A stretch of DNA of 64,000 nucleotides, from the NCBI GenBank assembly GCA_023653785.1, contig JAMKCH010072209.1, positions 1 through 64,000 of the forward strand. Reading direction: 5' to 3'. The notes under the pieces were generated by a model that worked only from the letters and a program-made list of their open reading frames with translations, was not told the origin of the DNA and did not search any database. This DNA comes from Ophioderma brevispina (Eukaryota; Echinodermata; Ophiuroidea; Amphilepidida; Ophiodermatidae). The translations under genes and the position numbers were made by a program. Each line of letters opens with the position of its first letter. Position 1 is the stretch's first letter. This document shows positions 10,242-21,615 of the stretch, one piece after another.

Positions 10242-12340
10242 GCCTTTTGCTATGCCGTGTGTACTTACAACCATCCCAGTTGCCCGAAGTAAGTAGCTGC
10301 TAGTGCTAGCTAATACAAGTCGCATTCTACAAGCCAATGTTTCGAATAGCACTAAACTTGAAGCGTGGATAAAAAAAATGCTCTTTCCAGGAGAATATAA
10401 AGCTTTTTTGAAACATTGATTGGCAAACCATATTGCAACACCTTAAAGATATATACCACTAATGTGTGAAAAATTGCTGTAATGCTGTGGATGGAGATTT
10501 GAGTTAGTGTTGACAATGAGGTAGAACTTTTAGGTCGTAGCTAGTTGGGTGATGTGGTAGAAGCCTTTGGAAATAGTGGAAATACAAATTGGAAAAAAAA
10601 ATGGTGTAATATGAAAGATGAGATGGTGAATGTATAAGTATTGTATAAGATTGTCGGTAATGTCGGTAAATTTTTGAATGGTTTTGAAAATGGGTATCAT
10701 CAAGAGAGATTGCTGGAGTGTTTGGTATGGTTGCGATATTAAACATGATTAATTGGAATTATATGGGTATATCACGAATTATGGCAATTGTTGCAGTTTT
10801 TTTTTTTTTTTCTCTCTCTCTCTTCATTTTTTCCGCAGATATGAGTATTAAACTGCGTGGGGGGGGGGGGGGGTGGGGGGGGGGGGTGGTGGGGGGGTTC
10901 ACACACAGAATGCAAACACAATAAATACAAAAAATAGGTCATAAAACATTACATCAAAGTAGTTGAGGTGCACAGGAGAGAAAAGTGTGTCATAAGCTCT
11001 ATACTTGTAGCGCATCACTCAATTTCCATTTATTTCATACTAAGCTTGTGTCAGAATTCCTTTTTTCAAAATCTGTTTTCTCCCACTGTATAATTAAATT
11101 CAACAAGTGGTTTTAAAAATACACAAAATTTGGCTTTATATTTTATTACTACTGCCTAAATCATCTTCTAATAATGAGAAGCTTTGAGAAGGCAAAGATT
11201 TAACAACAGTCTGCTTTCAGAAAGTTCACCCAAAGAATGGACTCCAAATTTATTTTATACGGTTACTTCACGCCACCATTCTAAAAATCAGTCCAAATAG
11301 GGTTTCAACATGAACACAATAAAACAAGTGCTTCATTGTTTCAACCTCTGTCCAATAATGAACCGAAATTAGAAGTAACAATATTTCATCTATAAAAGCC
11401 TTACTATTTGTGATAAGACACCTCCTCATATTGATCTTATATTGGAAGATCCGACTTTTAGTTTCATGGCTACCATTTAATAGGTATACAGTAATACTTA
11501 TAACCACTCATCCCTGGTTTACATTAAATTCATTTTGATATTTACTTTGAGAAGTAGGGAGTTTAAAAACCTATGGAATAATCTGATAAATCATTCTTGT
11601 AGTCATGTTGCAAGTTGGATAAAGATTTTAGTGACACAGGTATTTTGAATAATTTGTAAATCTATTGGCCATTTTAATATGCATTTTACTTAACATGCAA
11701 AATGGTTAAGGGTGATAGGCGTAAAACTTGGGATTAGGGATATTTGAGTGGTACGTGTCTTTAAAATTATGTTAGTAAATTTTTTATTGGTAAAGAACTG
11801 GTCTTCCACCTTCTTTGACGAGCCTTCTATAATTCTTTAACTTAGTGTTAGACGTAATGATGATTTGAAATGTTAAATATATCTAAATTGCATAAGTTTA
11901 GTACTAAATTGATCTCCCAATATCTAATATGGATGTACAACATTCTAATCTCTAACGTTATGTTTACAGTTTTAAAACACTAACACCCCCACTCGTTTGG
12001 AAATAGGAGGAGAGTAGAGGTTATAAAGGGGTAAAAGTGATTTAGTTTTTTAAAACAATATATACGGTAGAACCATGGTATTATAACTCCATGGTATAAC
12101 ATACTGCAGGCAAATTCACCGCAATGTTAAGTTTGTCACATTGCTAATAATTATTGCCTTGCAAGTTGCAGCAAAAGTTGTTGCAGTGCGTATAAGGTGT
12201 TACCCTGCCATCATATTAATTGCCAAGCTATAGATTCGGTTAAATGCAATTAAAATGTTTGCATTGTATTTCTCTTAGTGTAGCGAACGACGGGGTGGTT
12301 ATATTTCCTAAGACATAGATCTTAGACTAAGATCTAAGAC
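10242..12340. other. AT-rich non-coding sequence
   Basis: Apart from the T/TC/G-rich tract described separately, I find only short frames without recognisable domains. The two minus-strand frames near 10504-10746 and 11268-11507 have no splice or motif support. Confidence 0.35.
10798..10898 (+). repeat. Poly-T/(TC)n followed by near-pure G tract
   Basis: A run of T and TC units at 10798-10823 is followed 35 bases later by about 40 bases that are almost all G with a few T (10858-10898). The G tract meets the pattern for a G-quadruplex on the plus strand. Assembly of exact run lengths is unreliable in such sequence. Confidence 0.85.
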
Positions 12341-13496
12341 TGTGACAGACCCTGATGTATATATTTTCTGTATTATATTAAGTAACTCCATGTAATTTAA
12401 TCATATTAATTATGAGTGCGGAAGAACTGGAAATATGAAACTTGCATGTTTGTGCAAACGCATGACTTTATTTGATTTGGACCAGGTTCTAATGGACTAG
12501 TGTATGGGAACCCCTGAAACGAAAGTCAGGAGATGTACGCAATCTGAGACCGAGGAGCACAGTGTCTTATCTTCCTCATTCTAAGAACTGCATAGAGGTT
12601 CTTTGTTACCTATAGGAAAGCAAGATTGCACACCTGTTGCTGAACAATAGACTTTGTGTAATGCATGTCAAAACATATCAGGCGCAGGATGTGGAAGATT
12701 GTGGCCTTCCTTTAAAAATTTTCCGCGAACTGAGGAGATTGTAAAATTTCGACTTGTCTTCGCTTGTTGTGTTGCACCATGGGAAATTGCTGTGGGACAA
12801 ATTCTGTTGACAAGTCATTCTCTTCGCCAGTGTCAAGAGATTCATCGAGTGTAGACCTCTCAAACAGAAGGTGGCGAACTTTCATACATTGATTTATAAA
12901 AAATCACTGTTTTTTTATTAATTCTAGAAAGTTGCTAGAATTTCAAAGCGGCTCAAAATTTGATGCCTTTGGAAAAACAAAGGTTAACATTAAAATTCCA
13001 CCAGGACATTGCTTCTGTACCAGTGACGTTAACCTTTAACGCACTGAGTACCTGTATGGACATTATATACCGAGTTGCAGTTATACTTCCAGTTGTTCTT
13101 CAAGTCTACAACTTCACAAATTAATCGGCCGGTCTAGACCAAAAGGACTTTTGCGATTTCGCGAAACTAGTTGAACTGTACCAGCAAGAATTGTGTCGCC
13201 AAGATTTATGTGGATCTGATTCTACAAGAGACTGGTGCGCACCCAACAGTGAACTTTGAACTTTAGTTTAGCCTGAGATGGTGTGTGTTTAATTTGATTT
13301 TTAAATAGGTAAGAAGTATAGATAATAATTTTGTGCATTGTTGATAGTGTATATTGCGTGATTTAATTTATGTATTAAAGTCATTACTTTGAATTTACAT
13401 CTTGGTCAAGTCAATCTTCTTCCAAATCGTCATTGTGAATTTTGTTTTATGAACCACGGGAGGTTACTTTTCTGACCTTGAGTACGTCTCGTAACA
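12341..13496 (+). mobile_element. Solo LTR with 5-bp target-site duplication
   Basis: The element starts TGTGACAGACC and ends CTCGTAACA, so it has TG...CA termini with a short inverted TGT-AC/GT-ACA. It is flanked by an exact 5-bp direct repeat AAGAC (12336-12340 and 13497-13501), the size expected for LTR-retrotransposon integration. An ATTAAA at about 13374, near the 3' end, could serve as the poly(A) signal, which supports plus orientation. No internal gag/pol sequence or second LTR is present in the window, so this is a solo LTR of 1156 bp. The superfamily (Gypsy likely) is inference from the termini. Confidence 0.75.
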
Positions 13497-13501
13497 AAGA
13501 C

Positions 13502-14140
13502 CCTAAAGGTAAGGCCTAACAACTTAGATGCTAAAAACTAAATTAAAATACATATATTGGCATCAAAAATGATATTTTATACAAGATTCCAGTTGATAGT
13601 GGAATAGCCTCTACTTTTTTGTAGGTGGAGGTATGAATTGAGGGGATTAGTATGAAAAACTTTAGTCCGTGTATTTGTGGTGTGATGCGCTATAGCCATG
13701 ATAGCCATGATAGCCAACCCTGAGCGGTTGGACCATTCACAGTCTCAATCAATAGTCAAAGCATAAACCCTAGAATATTTAAAGAAAGCGCAAACTAATT
13801 CCAGGAATAGTTTCAGTGAAAGCAGGTGAAAGCTGACTTTATGAATAGTGAAGATAAAAGTTCTGCATTGTTACACACGGGTGACTGAAGCCTTCTAAAA
13901 TTTATGATATGTTGTTGTAGGCAATGTTTAAAACCAATTCTGGGGCAGACACACTAAGCATCACATAGGATAAAATACTAAGTATTGACTGGACGAACAA
14001 CTTTATTTGTAGTTGGCCAGTTTTGGCCAGATTTTCTGGGTATTTCTGTCTCCTATTTTGAGTAATGGACGAAGTCCAAACTCCGCCCATAACTCTACCA
14101 TCAATTGGAATCTATATAAGGAAATTGGGAAATGTTTTCT
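13502..14140. other. Non-coding, no gene seen
   Basis: Contains a short tandem of about 11 bases (GCCATGATA units) at about 13694-13716. The rest shows no supported frame or repeat. Confidence 0.4.
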
Positions 14141-14798
14141 TATATTAAATTCTGAGGTGGTGTAACTACAAAAGCTAGACCCTGTCTCAATGCCTAAAAA
14201 ATTAGGGTCTTAGATTGGTAGTGGAGGTAAGGGTCCAAAACTACAAAAAACAAAATTAAGACGCTGTATCAAAAATTCCACTAATATACATTTTGGTACT
14301 AAAAAGTTAGGGTCGTCTTATGGCTTTGTGGTTGGATAAGGGTCAAAACTACCAAACTCCAGAACCCTGTATCAAATTCCCCACTAAAAAAATACAACTT
14401 TGGTGCACAAAAAGCCCAAAAAGTTAGATCTTAGTTTTGTAGTTGGGTAAGGGTCCAAACTACAAATCTAAGACCCTTTATGAACATTCAACTTATTACA
14501 TTTTGGTACGCCAATACAATTAGGGTCTTAGTTTTGGCGCCAAAATTTTGGGTCTTAGTTTTGTAGTTGGGTAAGCGACCCAGCTACAAAACCTAAGACC
14601 CTGTGTCAATTCTTAAAATGCGTTTTGGCGACAAAAAAAAAAAAAATAGAGTCTTAGTTTTGTAGTGGGTAAGGCCCAACAACAAAACTAAGATCCTGTA
14701 TCAAATTCCACTAAAATAATTCTGGCGCAACGCCAATTACAAGTAGGCTCTTAGTTTTGTATTGGAGTAATGGTCCAACTTACAAAACTAAGACCCTG
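14141..14798. repeat. Palindromic satellite array, period about 115 bp
   Basis: About six units each read TTAGGGTCTTAGTTTTGTAG, then GGGTAAGGGTCC, then the mirror CTACAAAACTAAGACCCTG, then a linker with ATCAAATTCCACTAAAA. Dyad centres lie near 14230, 14340, 14455, 14575, 14670 and 14765. Each unit is itself a hairpin. The array is cut at 14798 by the LINE and resumes at 16591; related units return at 19360-19690. No coding content. Confidence 0.8.
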
Positions 14799-16590
14799 TG
14801 GAAAGAGTGGGAAGGCCCAGGCGGCTGAAACATACCAGCGGAAGTCCTGATGCATTGCGCGCCCACGTTCTTGAATGGCTCCCAGGGGGGATTCTACACA
14901 TGTTTCCTCACCAACCAGTCCTTCCCAAGATCTGGAGGAGGGCTCTATCATCGCACTCCCCAACCAAATAAGCTGTTGACAACCCTAAGACCTACTGCCC
15001 AATATCACTACAGTTACTGTGTGTCTCCTTCAGACTCCTTGAGAGACTGATCATGGCCCGGCTGGAGCCCGTCGTCGACCCCATATGCCTGACGAAACAA
15101 GCAGGTTTCGCGGGTCGGAGAGCACTTTCCAACAGATTGTAAAAACTCACAAATGATATGAGGACAGGGCTTGAAAAGGGTCGTAAGGTAGGCGTCATCT
15201 TGGGGACATACTGCAGCATACTACACTGTGTGGCCCGGGTTGACACTCAAGCTTCTCAGGCCCATCCCGGATCGTCACCTTGTACATTCATATGTAAAAT
15301 GCTTTGCAAACCGTTTTAGCTTGTTCTCAATGACCAGGATGGGCAGAGCAGGCCGTAGCCGTGTGGTCTCGTCTGAGGCACGGAGTACCACAAAGAATCT
15401 GTAATGGCTCCCCTGCTGTTCAACTTGTATATCAGCGATTGTCAAACAACATCTAACCAATATGGCTACGCCGATCTTAATTGCCCTTCTTCACTCGGAC
15501 AGAAGCTGGACACTTGCCTGCAGATATGGCTTATACTTGCCGCTATCTAACCACTTACTGCAGATATGGCCTTACTTCACCATATCTCAAGACCTGGGAT
15601 GTATGAAGTAAAGTGAAGCCAAGACAAACGATACTGCCTTCTCAACATCAAAGAGGAATCATCGCGCTTCAAATCAACCTCAATGGAGCGCCTATGACCA
15701 TACAATCCTACACCAACCTATCTGGGTATGAAGCTTGATCGGCAGCTACTTATCGGCAGCAACTCGGTCAGTAAGCGCCAATAGGTATCTTCTAGGGAGT
15801 AACCTCACGTGCCGGCTTGCTGGATTATCCGGGGGTGCCAGCCCAATGGAATCTTCGACCACCCGCCCTGGCTCTGGTCTACAGCGATGCTGAATATTGC
15901 CCCACCTCAGCATGGTGCACAGCTCTCACACAAAGAGCTGGACACAGTACTCAACGAGACCATGAGAAACATTACCTGGCTGCCTTCGTCCCCATCCATC
16001 TGAGTTTCTTCCATGCTTTCAGGCATTGAACCTCCAGTGCTTCGGAGAGAACACCAACCACGCACAAGACTGGTGTGAATAAGGCCCTGCTGGAAACAAG
16101 CACCTGCTGCAACACTGTCAAGAATCACACCAGCTCGGCAGACAGGGACTGCGCTTCGTCGGGACCTGTCTGTCGACACGTGCTACCAACTCTCAACGCC
16201 CATTTAACATCTTACACACAACTGCCTGGCTAGATACTTCAAGACCCAGTCAAACTCACCATTACACCTATGAAGAACTCCCACCTGGTAGACGTAATAG
16301 CTAGTTGTAATCTCCATGCAACAATGGGTCCCTTCTTAAAACCGGGTGATTCGCACAGGAGTCGGTCGCTCAACAGCAATATGCACGACGGGGCTGCGAC
16401 CATCTGCATCTCCAACCTGCCAATGTGGGTTCTCCATCCACAGACTGCTGATCACATTCTCAATGAGTGCCCTACCTTTCGCCCAACCGGTTGGACATAG
16501 ACTTCTCAAACCCAACCAATCAAACAATGAGCTTGGCTGCTATCGCAAACATATTTAGCAGATGCTGCTCAGCTCATACGCAAGAGAAGA
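14799..16590 (+). pseudogene. Jockey-like non-LTR reverse transcriptase, 5'-truncated and broken
   Basis: Translated across several frames it shows RT-type blocks in order. These are an ALPK-like start with PISLL and LLERLI at about 14960-15060, QAGF and a GRST-like block near 15100, GVPQ...PLLFNLYISD at about 15380-15430, then YGYADL at about 15460 in place of the catalytic YADD. PTPTYLGMKLD follows at about 15710, an AEYC/TVLNETMRN region at 15890-15970, and a Cys/His-containing tail at 16390-16490. Multiple frameshifts and stops rule out function. It lies within the palindromic satellite and is bracketed by AGACCCTG and AGACCTG, a likely target duplication. The 5' portion (endonuclease) is absent, as is usual for LINE copies. 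Confidence 0.8.
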
Positions 16591-16770
16591 AGACCTGATC
16601 AAAATTCCAATATACATTTTGGTTATCCTGCCATACAATTATGGTGTTACTGTTGTAGTTGAGTAAGGATCCAACTTCAAAACTAAAGACAAGGACGTCC
16701 CTGTATCAAATCCCACCTAAAATACATTTTGTGCCCCCAAAAGATTAGGGTTTAGGCCGCAAAGTGACCA
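16591..16770. repeat. Continuation of the palindromic satellite
   Basis: Directly after the LINE the linker ATCAAAATTCCAATATACAT and a degraded GTTGAGTAAGGATCCAAC dyad match the units at 14141-14798. This shows the LINE split one array. Confidence 0.7.
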
Positions 16771-16814
16771 TATGGAACTCTTGCCCCCAATGTCAATATC
16801 TAATGACAAATTAG

Positions 16815-17100
16815 GGACATTGATATGAGGATAAAGACACCAAGTAATTTGTAGGCCAACTTAAAGTTTTCCATAACTTTAGTGTGTATATTACATGAAT
16901 ATGATAGTCTGGCCATTGGAAGAACAGAGATATTTTATTTTTTAAAACATAAAATAACATACCAAAACAGATAGGAACGTGATATGAGGATAAAGACATC
17001 CACGTAATTTGAAGGCCAACTTTAGTTCCCATTCATAACCTTTAAGCAACACAAATGTGTAATACATGACTATTTTTGATTCGTACTCACTGATATTTAA
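16815..17100. repeat. Two-copy direct repeat, period about 157 bp
   Basis: GATATGAGGATAAAGACA followed by a GTAATTTG and GGCCAACTT block occurs at about 16822 and again at about 16981. Both copies continue with CATAAC and ATTACATGA-like stretches. Confidence 0.7.
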
Positions 17101-17149
17101 ACCACAAAGGTTATATACCGATCAAACAGTGGTGCATAGCTGGGAAACA

Positions 17150-17337
17150 TGCACTGTTAAAAAATCTTCAGATAAAATAACAGCGTTTTGATTGGCAGCT
17201 GATCCCACAGTTAAAATCACGTTTTTTTTACAGTCCTTTGCACGTTTCGAGTCCCTTTTTTTACAGTTATTGCACGTTTTTGAAGTCCCGGCTAACAGTC
17301 AACGCCGTTATTTTAAGATCATTTTTAACAGTGTGCA
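17150..17337. mobile_element. Short palindromic MITE, 188 bp
   Basis: The left end TGCACTGTTAAAAAATCTTC and onward to AAATAACAGCGTT mirrors the right end AACGCCGTTATTTTAAGATC onward to TTTTTAACAGTGTGCA. This gives terminal inverted repeats of about 38 bases. The interior is T-rich with a duplicated TTTACAGT...GCACGTTT motif. No target duplication could be fixed. Confidence 0.7.
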
Positions 17338-17859
17338 ACGGCGTGCGTTTTCTTGGTGTTAACGCCATTTTCGTCGTCTGCTGAATTCGTCGCCGCGCCG
17401 CTAAATTATAAAATCGTTCTTTTACCCATAAGGAAGCTGATTTGGTCTTAATCATTTCGGGGTGAGGGCTTTTGTATATCAAAGCCTTACAGCCATGCAA
17501 AAAATCGATTTGAAAAATTCTTGAGGGCTCACTATTTTTCAAATGTGGCCAGTGTCTCTTTAAAAACCATACTCGAATTCAGTTTTCCAAATTTTCAAAG
17601 TATATTCGGAGAATAGAATCTCCCATTTCTGAGAACCACACAATATTAAATTTTAATCCTATAATTAAGAATGCAAATATCAACTACAAAAACCAAAACT
17701 CAAATTTCAAACACTCTACATTTAATAACCAATTTAAAAATTAACAACAACAAAATGAATTTCATCGGATTAACGTGTAATCCTTTTAAAGAATATTTTA
17801 AATTAAGAATCTTTCTGTGGGAGTCCGCGGAGAAGGCTTTTACTTGTCAATCCTGCTTA
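17338..17859. other. No gene seen
   Basis: AT-rich. The stretch 17520-17566 (ATTTTTCAAAT...GTGTCTCTTTAAAAA) resembles the right end of the MITE at 22375-22723 and may be the end of a decayed relative. Confidence 0.35.
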
Positions 17860-19140
17860 TGAACACACGTCGATACGTGTCTGTGTGGAACTTTGATCTA
17901 ATAAATAATTGGCAGCTGGCCAATCTCTTAGAGCAAGTATTGCCACGGCATATGCTATTAACATGTTGACCATACAAAGATGACTATCAAAGATACCTCC
18001 TGGTCTGACGCTCGTTATACATGCGGACCCATGAACCTTTATGATATCCTCCAGGGGTGGCCGTGTTTGATTACAAATTAATTGGACCACTTACTGACCC
18101 CTGGGCATACCATAATCAAGCTGGACAGCATCACTACTAATGTCACCAATAACATACTTTGAGTCCGGTGCTGTGTAAGTAATCAAAGTTCGGCAGGTAT
18201 CATAGCCGGCCCGGGCTCCATAGACGACAACGGAATAAACGCTGGAAGTAATGTTTGCGTGAAGAGTCAACAGAATGATTGCCCCTATTGTTCCCATTGT
18301 CCCGGACTGGTGAGCCGAAGGACTATAACTCCTGCCACCCGATTTTTTTTCTAGGTCCGTTTTCTCGATATTATGTAAACCAGATAGGGGAGGCCCCCAC
18401 ACCACATAACGACACGCAACGATCATAAAAATCGTGATTCTATGGTACAAGGCTGCTGTAAAAGCTAAAAGAATAAGTAAGAGCCTCACCACCCAATCAT
18501 GTCTAAATCAATGACAGTCATTGTACACACGGCAAGTGCAGTTTATATGCTATAATATTTGTCTAAAGGCAGACTGAGAGGAGGCAATTAAGTTGCTTCT
18601 ATCTAACTATCCACATTGCTTCAAGCACAACGGCTCTAATGTCTTACCCAGAAAATGGAGTGAAAGCATACTTTAAGGCCGAGGAAAGGACCCACCTCCA
18701 GTGAGGGGCATGTTGACAATGGTAGTAATTAATGGTAGGAGGCAGTCTAGAGTGTCTGTCATCAAGCAAGGCAGGAAAAGAGGGTCGAGAGCAGTGCTTA
18801 TTATTTTAGAGCCGTGTGACTTTCCGAAGTTCCTCTTCAGATAATGGTACCATTCATGCAACAACTACTGCATGTCTTTTCTGGCAAGAAGGCATAGGTT
18901 GTGGACATACGATACCTTGGTCCAAGCACAAACGATATCACGAATCTTCTGATAAAAAAAATTGGCACACTCTGTTCAAGAACTGTCCAGATTTTGTGTT
19001 CAGGCGCGCACTTGGCCTAGGGACAGATAGCTTGTCCAATTACTGTTACGGAAAAGCGTTTTTTATCAATACCAATGATCTGTGTTTGATAAAAAGACTT
19101 TTTAGCAGTTTCAAGAGCATAATTGTACTCTTTCCCTTTT
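17860..19140 (-). pseudogene. CR1-like non-LTR reverse transcriptase remnant
   Basis: Reading the minus strand from high to low coordinates gives RT blocks typical of CR1 elements across shifting frames. They run ANFFIRR (about 18965), SEEELRKV (about 18840), LDCLLPLITTIVNMPLT then FP-ALKYAF (18760-18650), QSAFRQIL (about 18560) and LLLILLAFTAALYHR (18485-18440, the region of the first catalytic Asp, here lost). Next come AVQLDYGMPRGQ (about 18125), PLEDIIKVHG (about 18045) and GIFDSHLCMVN (about 17990). The YxDD box is not present. Stops, frameshifts and the inserted MITE at 18191-18336 show it is dead. It differs in sequence from the jockey-like LINE at 14.8 kb. Confidence 0.7.
18191..18336. 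mobile_element. Small TIR element (MITE), copy 2
   Basis: It starts GGCAGGTATCATAG and ends GGACTATAACTCCTGCC. Its interior is shared with 3243-3370 (GGGCTCCATAG, AACGGA, CCGGACT-GTGAGCC). It sits inside the CR1-like pseudogene, between the FTAAL and MPRGQ blocks. Confidence 0.65.
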
Positions 19141-19359
19141 CCCTCGGATTGCTTGGGAACCTACAGACCCCGACTTTCCCCATTTGGCGCTCAGCAGCAC
19201 GTTTACCACAGGAGACTCAGTGCACCATGGTGAACTTAGTCTGAGAACTATTTCCTAATCACGAGTTTATTTCGGTGGGCATGCTGATCCAGGACCCCAC
19301 GAAGCACAAAGTTTATACTTACGACAACACTCAAACCTTCCAAATGTGTAATTTTAGTT

Positions 19360-19690
19360 GAATTTGATACAGGGTCTTATTTTGAAGTTGGACCCTACCC
19401 AGGTACTACAAAACTAAGACCCTAACCCTTTTTCACCAAAAATGTAGGTAGTGGAATTTGATACAGGGTCTGAGTTTTGTAGTTTGTCCCTTACCCCGGG
19501 CCCTTACCCAACACCAAAACTAAGACCCTAACATTTTTTGGATCAAAGTGCATATTAGTGAATTTGAGACAGAGCTAAGTTATACGGGCTTAGATTTAGG
19601 GTCTTAGTTTTTAGGGTTTTAGTTTTAGGATCTTAGATTGTGGGTCTTAGTTTTAGGGTCCTTAGGTTTTGGATCTTAGTTTTTGTGGTT
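19360..19690. repeat. Outlying units of the GGGTCTTAG palindromic satellite
   Basis: 19365-19540 contains two units with the TGATACAGGGTCTTA...AACTAAGACCCTAA dyad. 19575-19690 is a shorter-period run of TTTTAGGGTCTTAG-like 14-16-base units. Unit sequence matches 14141-14798. Confidence 0.7.
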
Positions 19691-20284
19691 TTATGTATAC
19701 ACCCCAACTGACAAGCGTACATGTTAACATGTTTTGTTGTTGGGATAGAATTAGCTTGCAAATAAGTTGCCATCTTTATATAAAATCTGGATTAAATTTT
19801 AATCTTTTAAAAAAATGCTTACGGTACGACGCCCAATTCTTTGTGGAGGAATTGTTCCCATTTATTTGTCCCCCGTCGAACGGTTCGGGAACTGGGACAT
19901 GATGATACAGCGTTCCGTCCGTTCGTCCGTCCCGTCCGTGATAAAATGTTATACACGAGTTATCGGAATTTTCGCATAAGGGCGACAAATGTACTTGGTT
20001 AAAAGAAGCTGGTTGATGAGTTCTCGGACCTAATTAGATTTTTGGCGTAAATTGCTAATTAATTATCTAAATTTTCCGAATTTAAGAAAATGTGCCCGCA
20101 AGGCTTTATACAAGCTTCTGGAGTCTGTAAGTATTATAAATATGTAACTTGGTGGAAAAAAGCGGCTTGGATGTATATTTCAGCTTGGAGGTGTACTATT
20201 TACGGCCTGGGGGTACTATTTTACTATTTACGGACTAAATAGCACCCTTGCACACGACTAAATGCTACATCTGGTCACGAACAG
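19691..20284. other. No gene seen
   Basis: Frames on both strands near 19669-19988 lack recognisable motifs. 20160-20240 has repeated short phrases (GTACTATTT, TTACGG) without clear unit structure. Confidence 0.35.
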
Positions 20285-20480
20285 TGGCGGCGGCGCCGGG
20301 GGGGGGGGTCATTCCCCTCCCCCGCCGAAAGAAGAATGGGCCATTTTTGGCAAAGTCGGCGATTTGGGGGTCACAAAATCACAAATTTGGACAAAAAATC
20401 GGGATTTTGGGCAAAAATTTGTTTAAAAATCTCCATTTTTTGATGTTTTGCCCTCCCCCCAATTTTCACTTTTGCCCACC
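20285..20480. repeat. G/C-run rich repeat, possible decayed hAT-type MITE
   Basis: It opens CAGTGGCGGCGGCGCC and is followed by a G run, recalling the CAGTGGCG terminus of the element at 3675-4140. No matching right end or target duplication was found. The interior has repeated ATTTTTGG/CAAAAATTT phrases and C runs. Confidence 0.35.
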
Positions 20481-20489
20481 CCCCTGAAA

Positions 20490-21055
20490 AAATGATATTA
20501 CTAAGATCCATTGAATTAAGGTTTAAGAAGTGATTTTTAATGCACGTAGCAGTTTCCCCAAATAATATTACTGTTTGAAATTCTCAGTTTTCCCAATCGA
20601 CAGGTCGTGTCCTACCCCGTCTTGGAGGTCTGTCAGGGGGGTAGGCATCCAACTAACAGCAACAGCAAATTCAAACGGGCATCAACTTCCGGTGTAGTCT
20701 GTTTCAAAGACTTCAACGGTATGAGGGCGCTCGTACGCATTCGCACTGTTACACACAAACTTGACTAAAAGACTAGGCCTGGTCACGAATATTTAAATCT
20801 AAATGACCGTTATTGGAAATTACACTATTTTGCGGCGGGGTAATCCACTAACCCCGACGGATTTTGAAGTCAATAATTTTTCTTAATTTATCTGATATTA
20901 CTAAGATCTTTTGAACAAAGGTTTTTTAAGAGATGATTTTGTTAATGTCACTGGGACCGAAACTGGCCATATAAAGTGACTGTACAGTTCCCAAATTACC
21001 GTTTGAAATCCCCCAATTCCCAATCGAGCCGATCGTGTCCTACCCCCCCCCCCCG
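20490..21055. repeat. Direct repeat pair about 400 bp apart
   Basis: The block TGATATTACTAAGATC...CCAATCGACAGGTCGTGTCCTACCCC (about 20492-20620) recurs at about 20891-21050, with the same order of sub-blocks (AAGGTTT, GTTTGAAAT, CCCAATCGA, CGTGTCCTACCCC). The second copy ends in a C run. Confidence 0.7.
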
Positions 21056-21275
21056 GATGCTGTGAGACCGATTAATATAGTCCCACTTCAACTTGTGACG
21101 CCCATTGGCTTCAGATGCCAGATGGCCGCACGCGGTAGTTTTTTACACCACCGGGACCACCACCCATGCCCCTCACTAAACTCCAAGGCAACATATTATT
21201 TTTTCTTATCTTTTTTGGACTTAGATTTTTTTCCCTCTAACCTGAAAAATATGAAAATTTTTCTATTTCAAAGAG

Positions 21276-21350
21276 CAGTAAGCGGAGATTCGAACCCTAA
21301 AACACGGTATCATGAGGCAAGCTATCTAACCACAAGACCAGCGAGTATTG
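21276..21350 (-). tRNA. tRNA-like sequence (degenerate; SINE head or tRNA pseudogene)
   Basis: On the minus strand TGGTCTTGTGGTTAGATAGC resembles an A-box/D-arm. GGTTCGAATCT (21286-21296 on the plus strand) is a good B-box/T-loop, with about 25 bases between them. CAT sits where an anticodon would be. The acceptor and anticodon stems do not pair well, so this is unlikely to be a working tRNA. A tRNA-derived SINE promoter region is the more likely reading. Confidence 0.4.
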
Positions 21351-21542
21351 TGTGCCAGATTTGCGATTCTAATCCTTGATACATTTACGGAATAAAGCGC
21401 TACTGCTATTGGGTCCACAATCATGGTTCTAATTCGTAAAGGTTTGTATGGGTGAGGGTTCTATATAGAGGACAAACTTTTTATGGATCGACGTCGAACG
21501 TTCATTTCTGAGAGTGTATACATAGAAAATGTACTCACTTAC

Positions 21543-21615
21543 CTTGCCCGCGTACTTTTCAATATTATACTTCCATACAAAGTGATGCTTCCACCTGGCA
21601 GCACTTTAATGAAAC
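21543..21615 (-). other. Candidate 73-nt internal exon
   Basis: On the minus strand an acceptor-like TTTTGTTATAG precedes the segment and a consensus donor AAG/GTAAGTGAG follows it. One frame is open throughout, reading FIKVLPGGSITLYGSI and onward. There is no recognisable domain. It could also be chance or an exon of a repeat. Confidence 0.25.

Noticed and set aside
12341..13496. Full LTR retrotransposon
   Set aside because: No second LTR, primer-binding site or polymerase sequence next to it.
18816..19244. 142-codon plus-strand frame
   Set aside because: Antisense to the CR1-like RT remnant whose minus-strand blocks (SEEELRKV and others) explain the conservation.
21276..21350. Functional tRNA gene
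   Set aside because: Acceptor and anticodon stems do not pair adequately.
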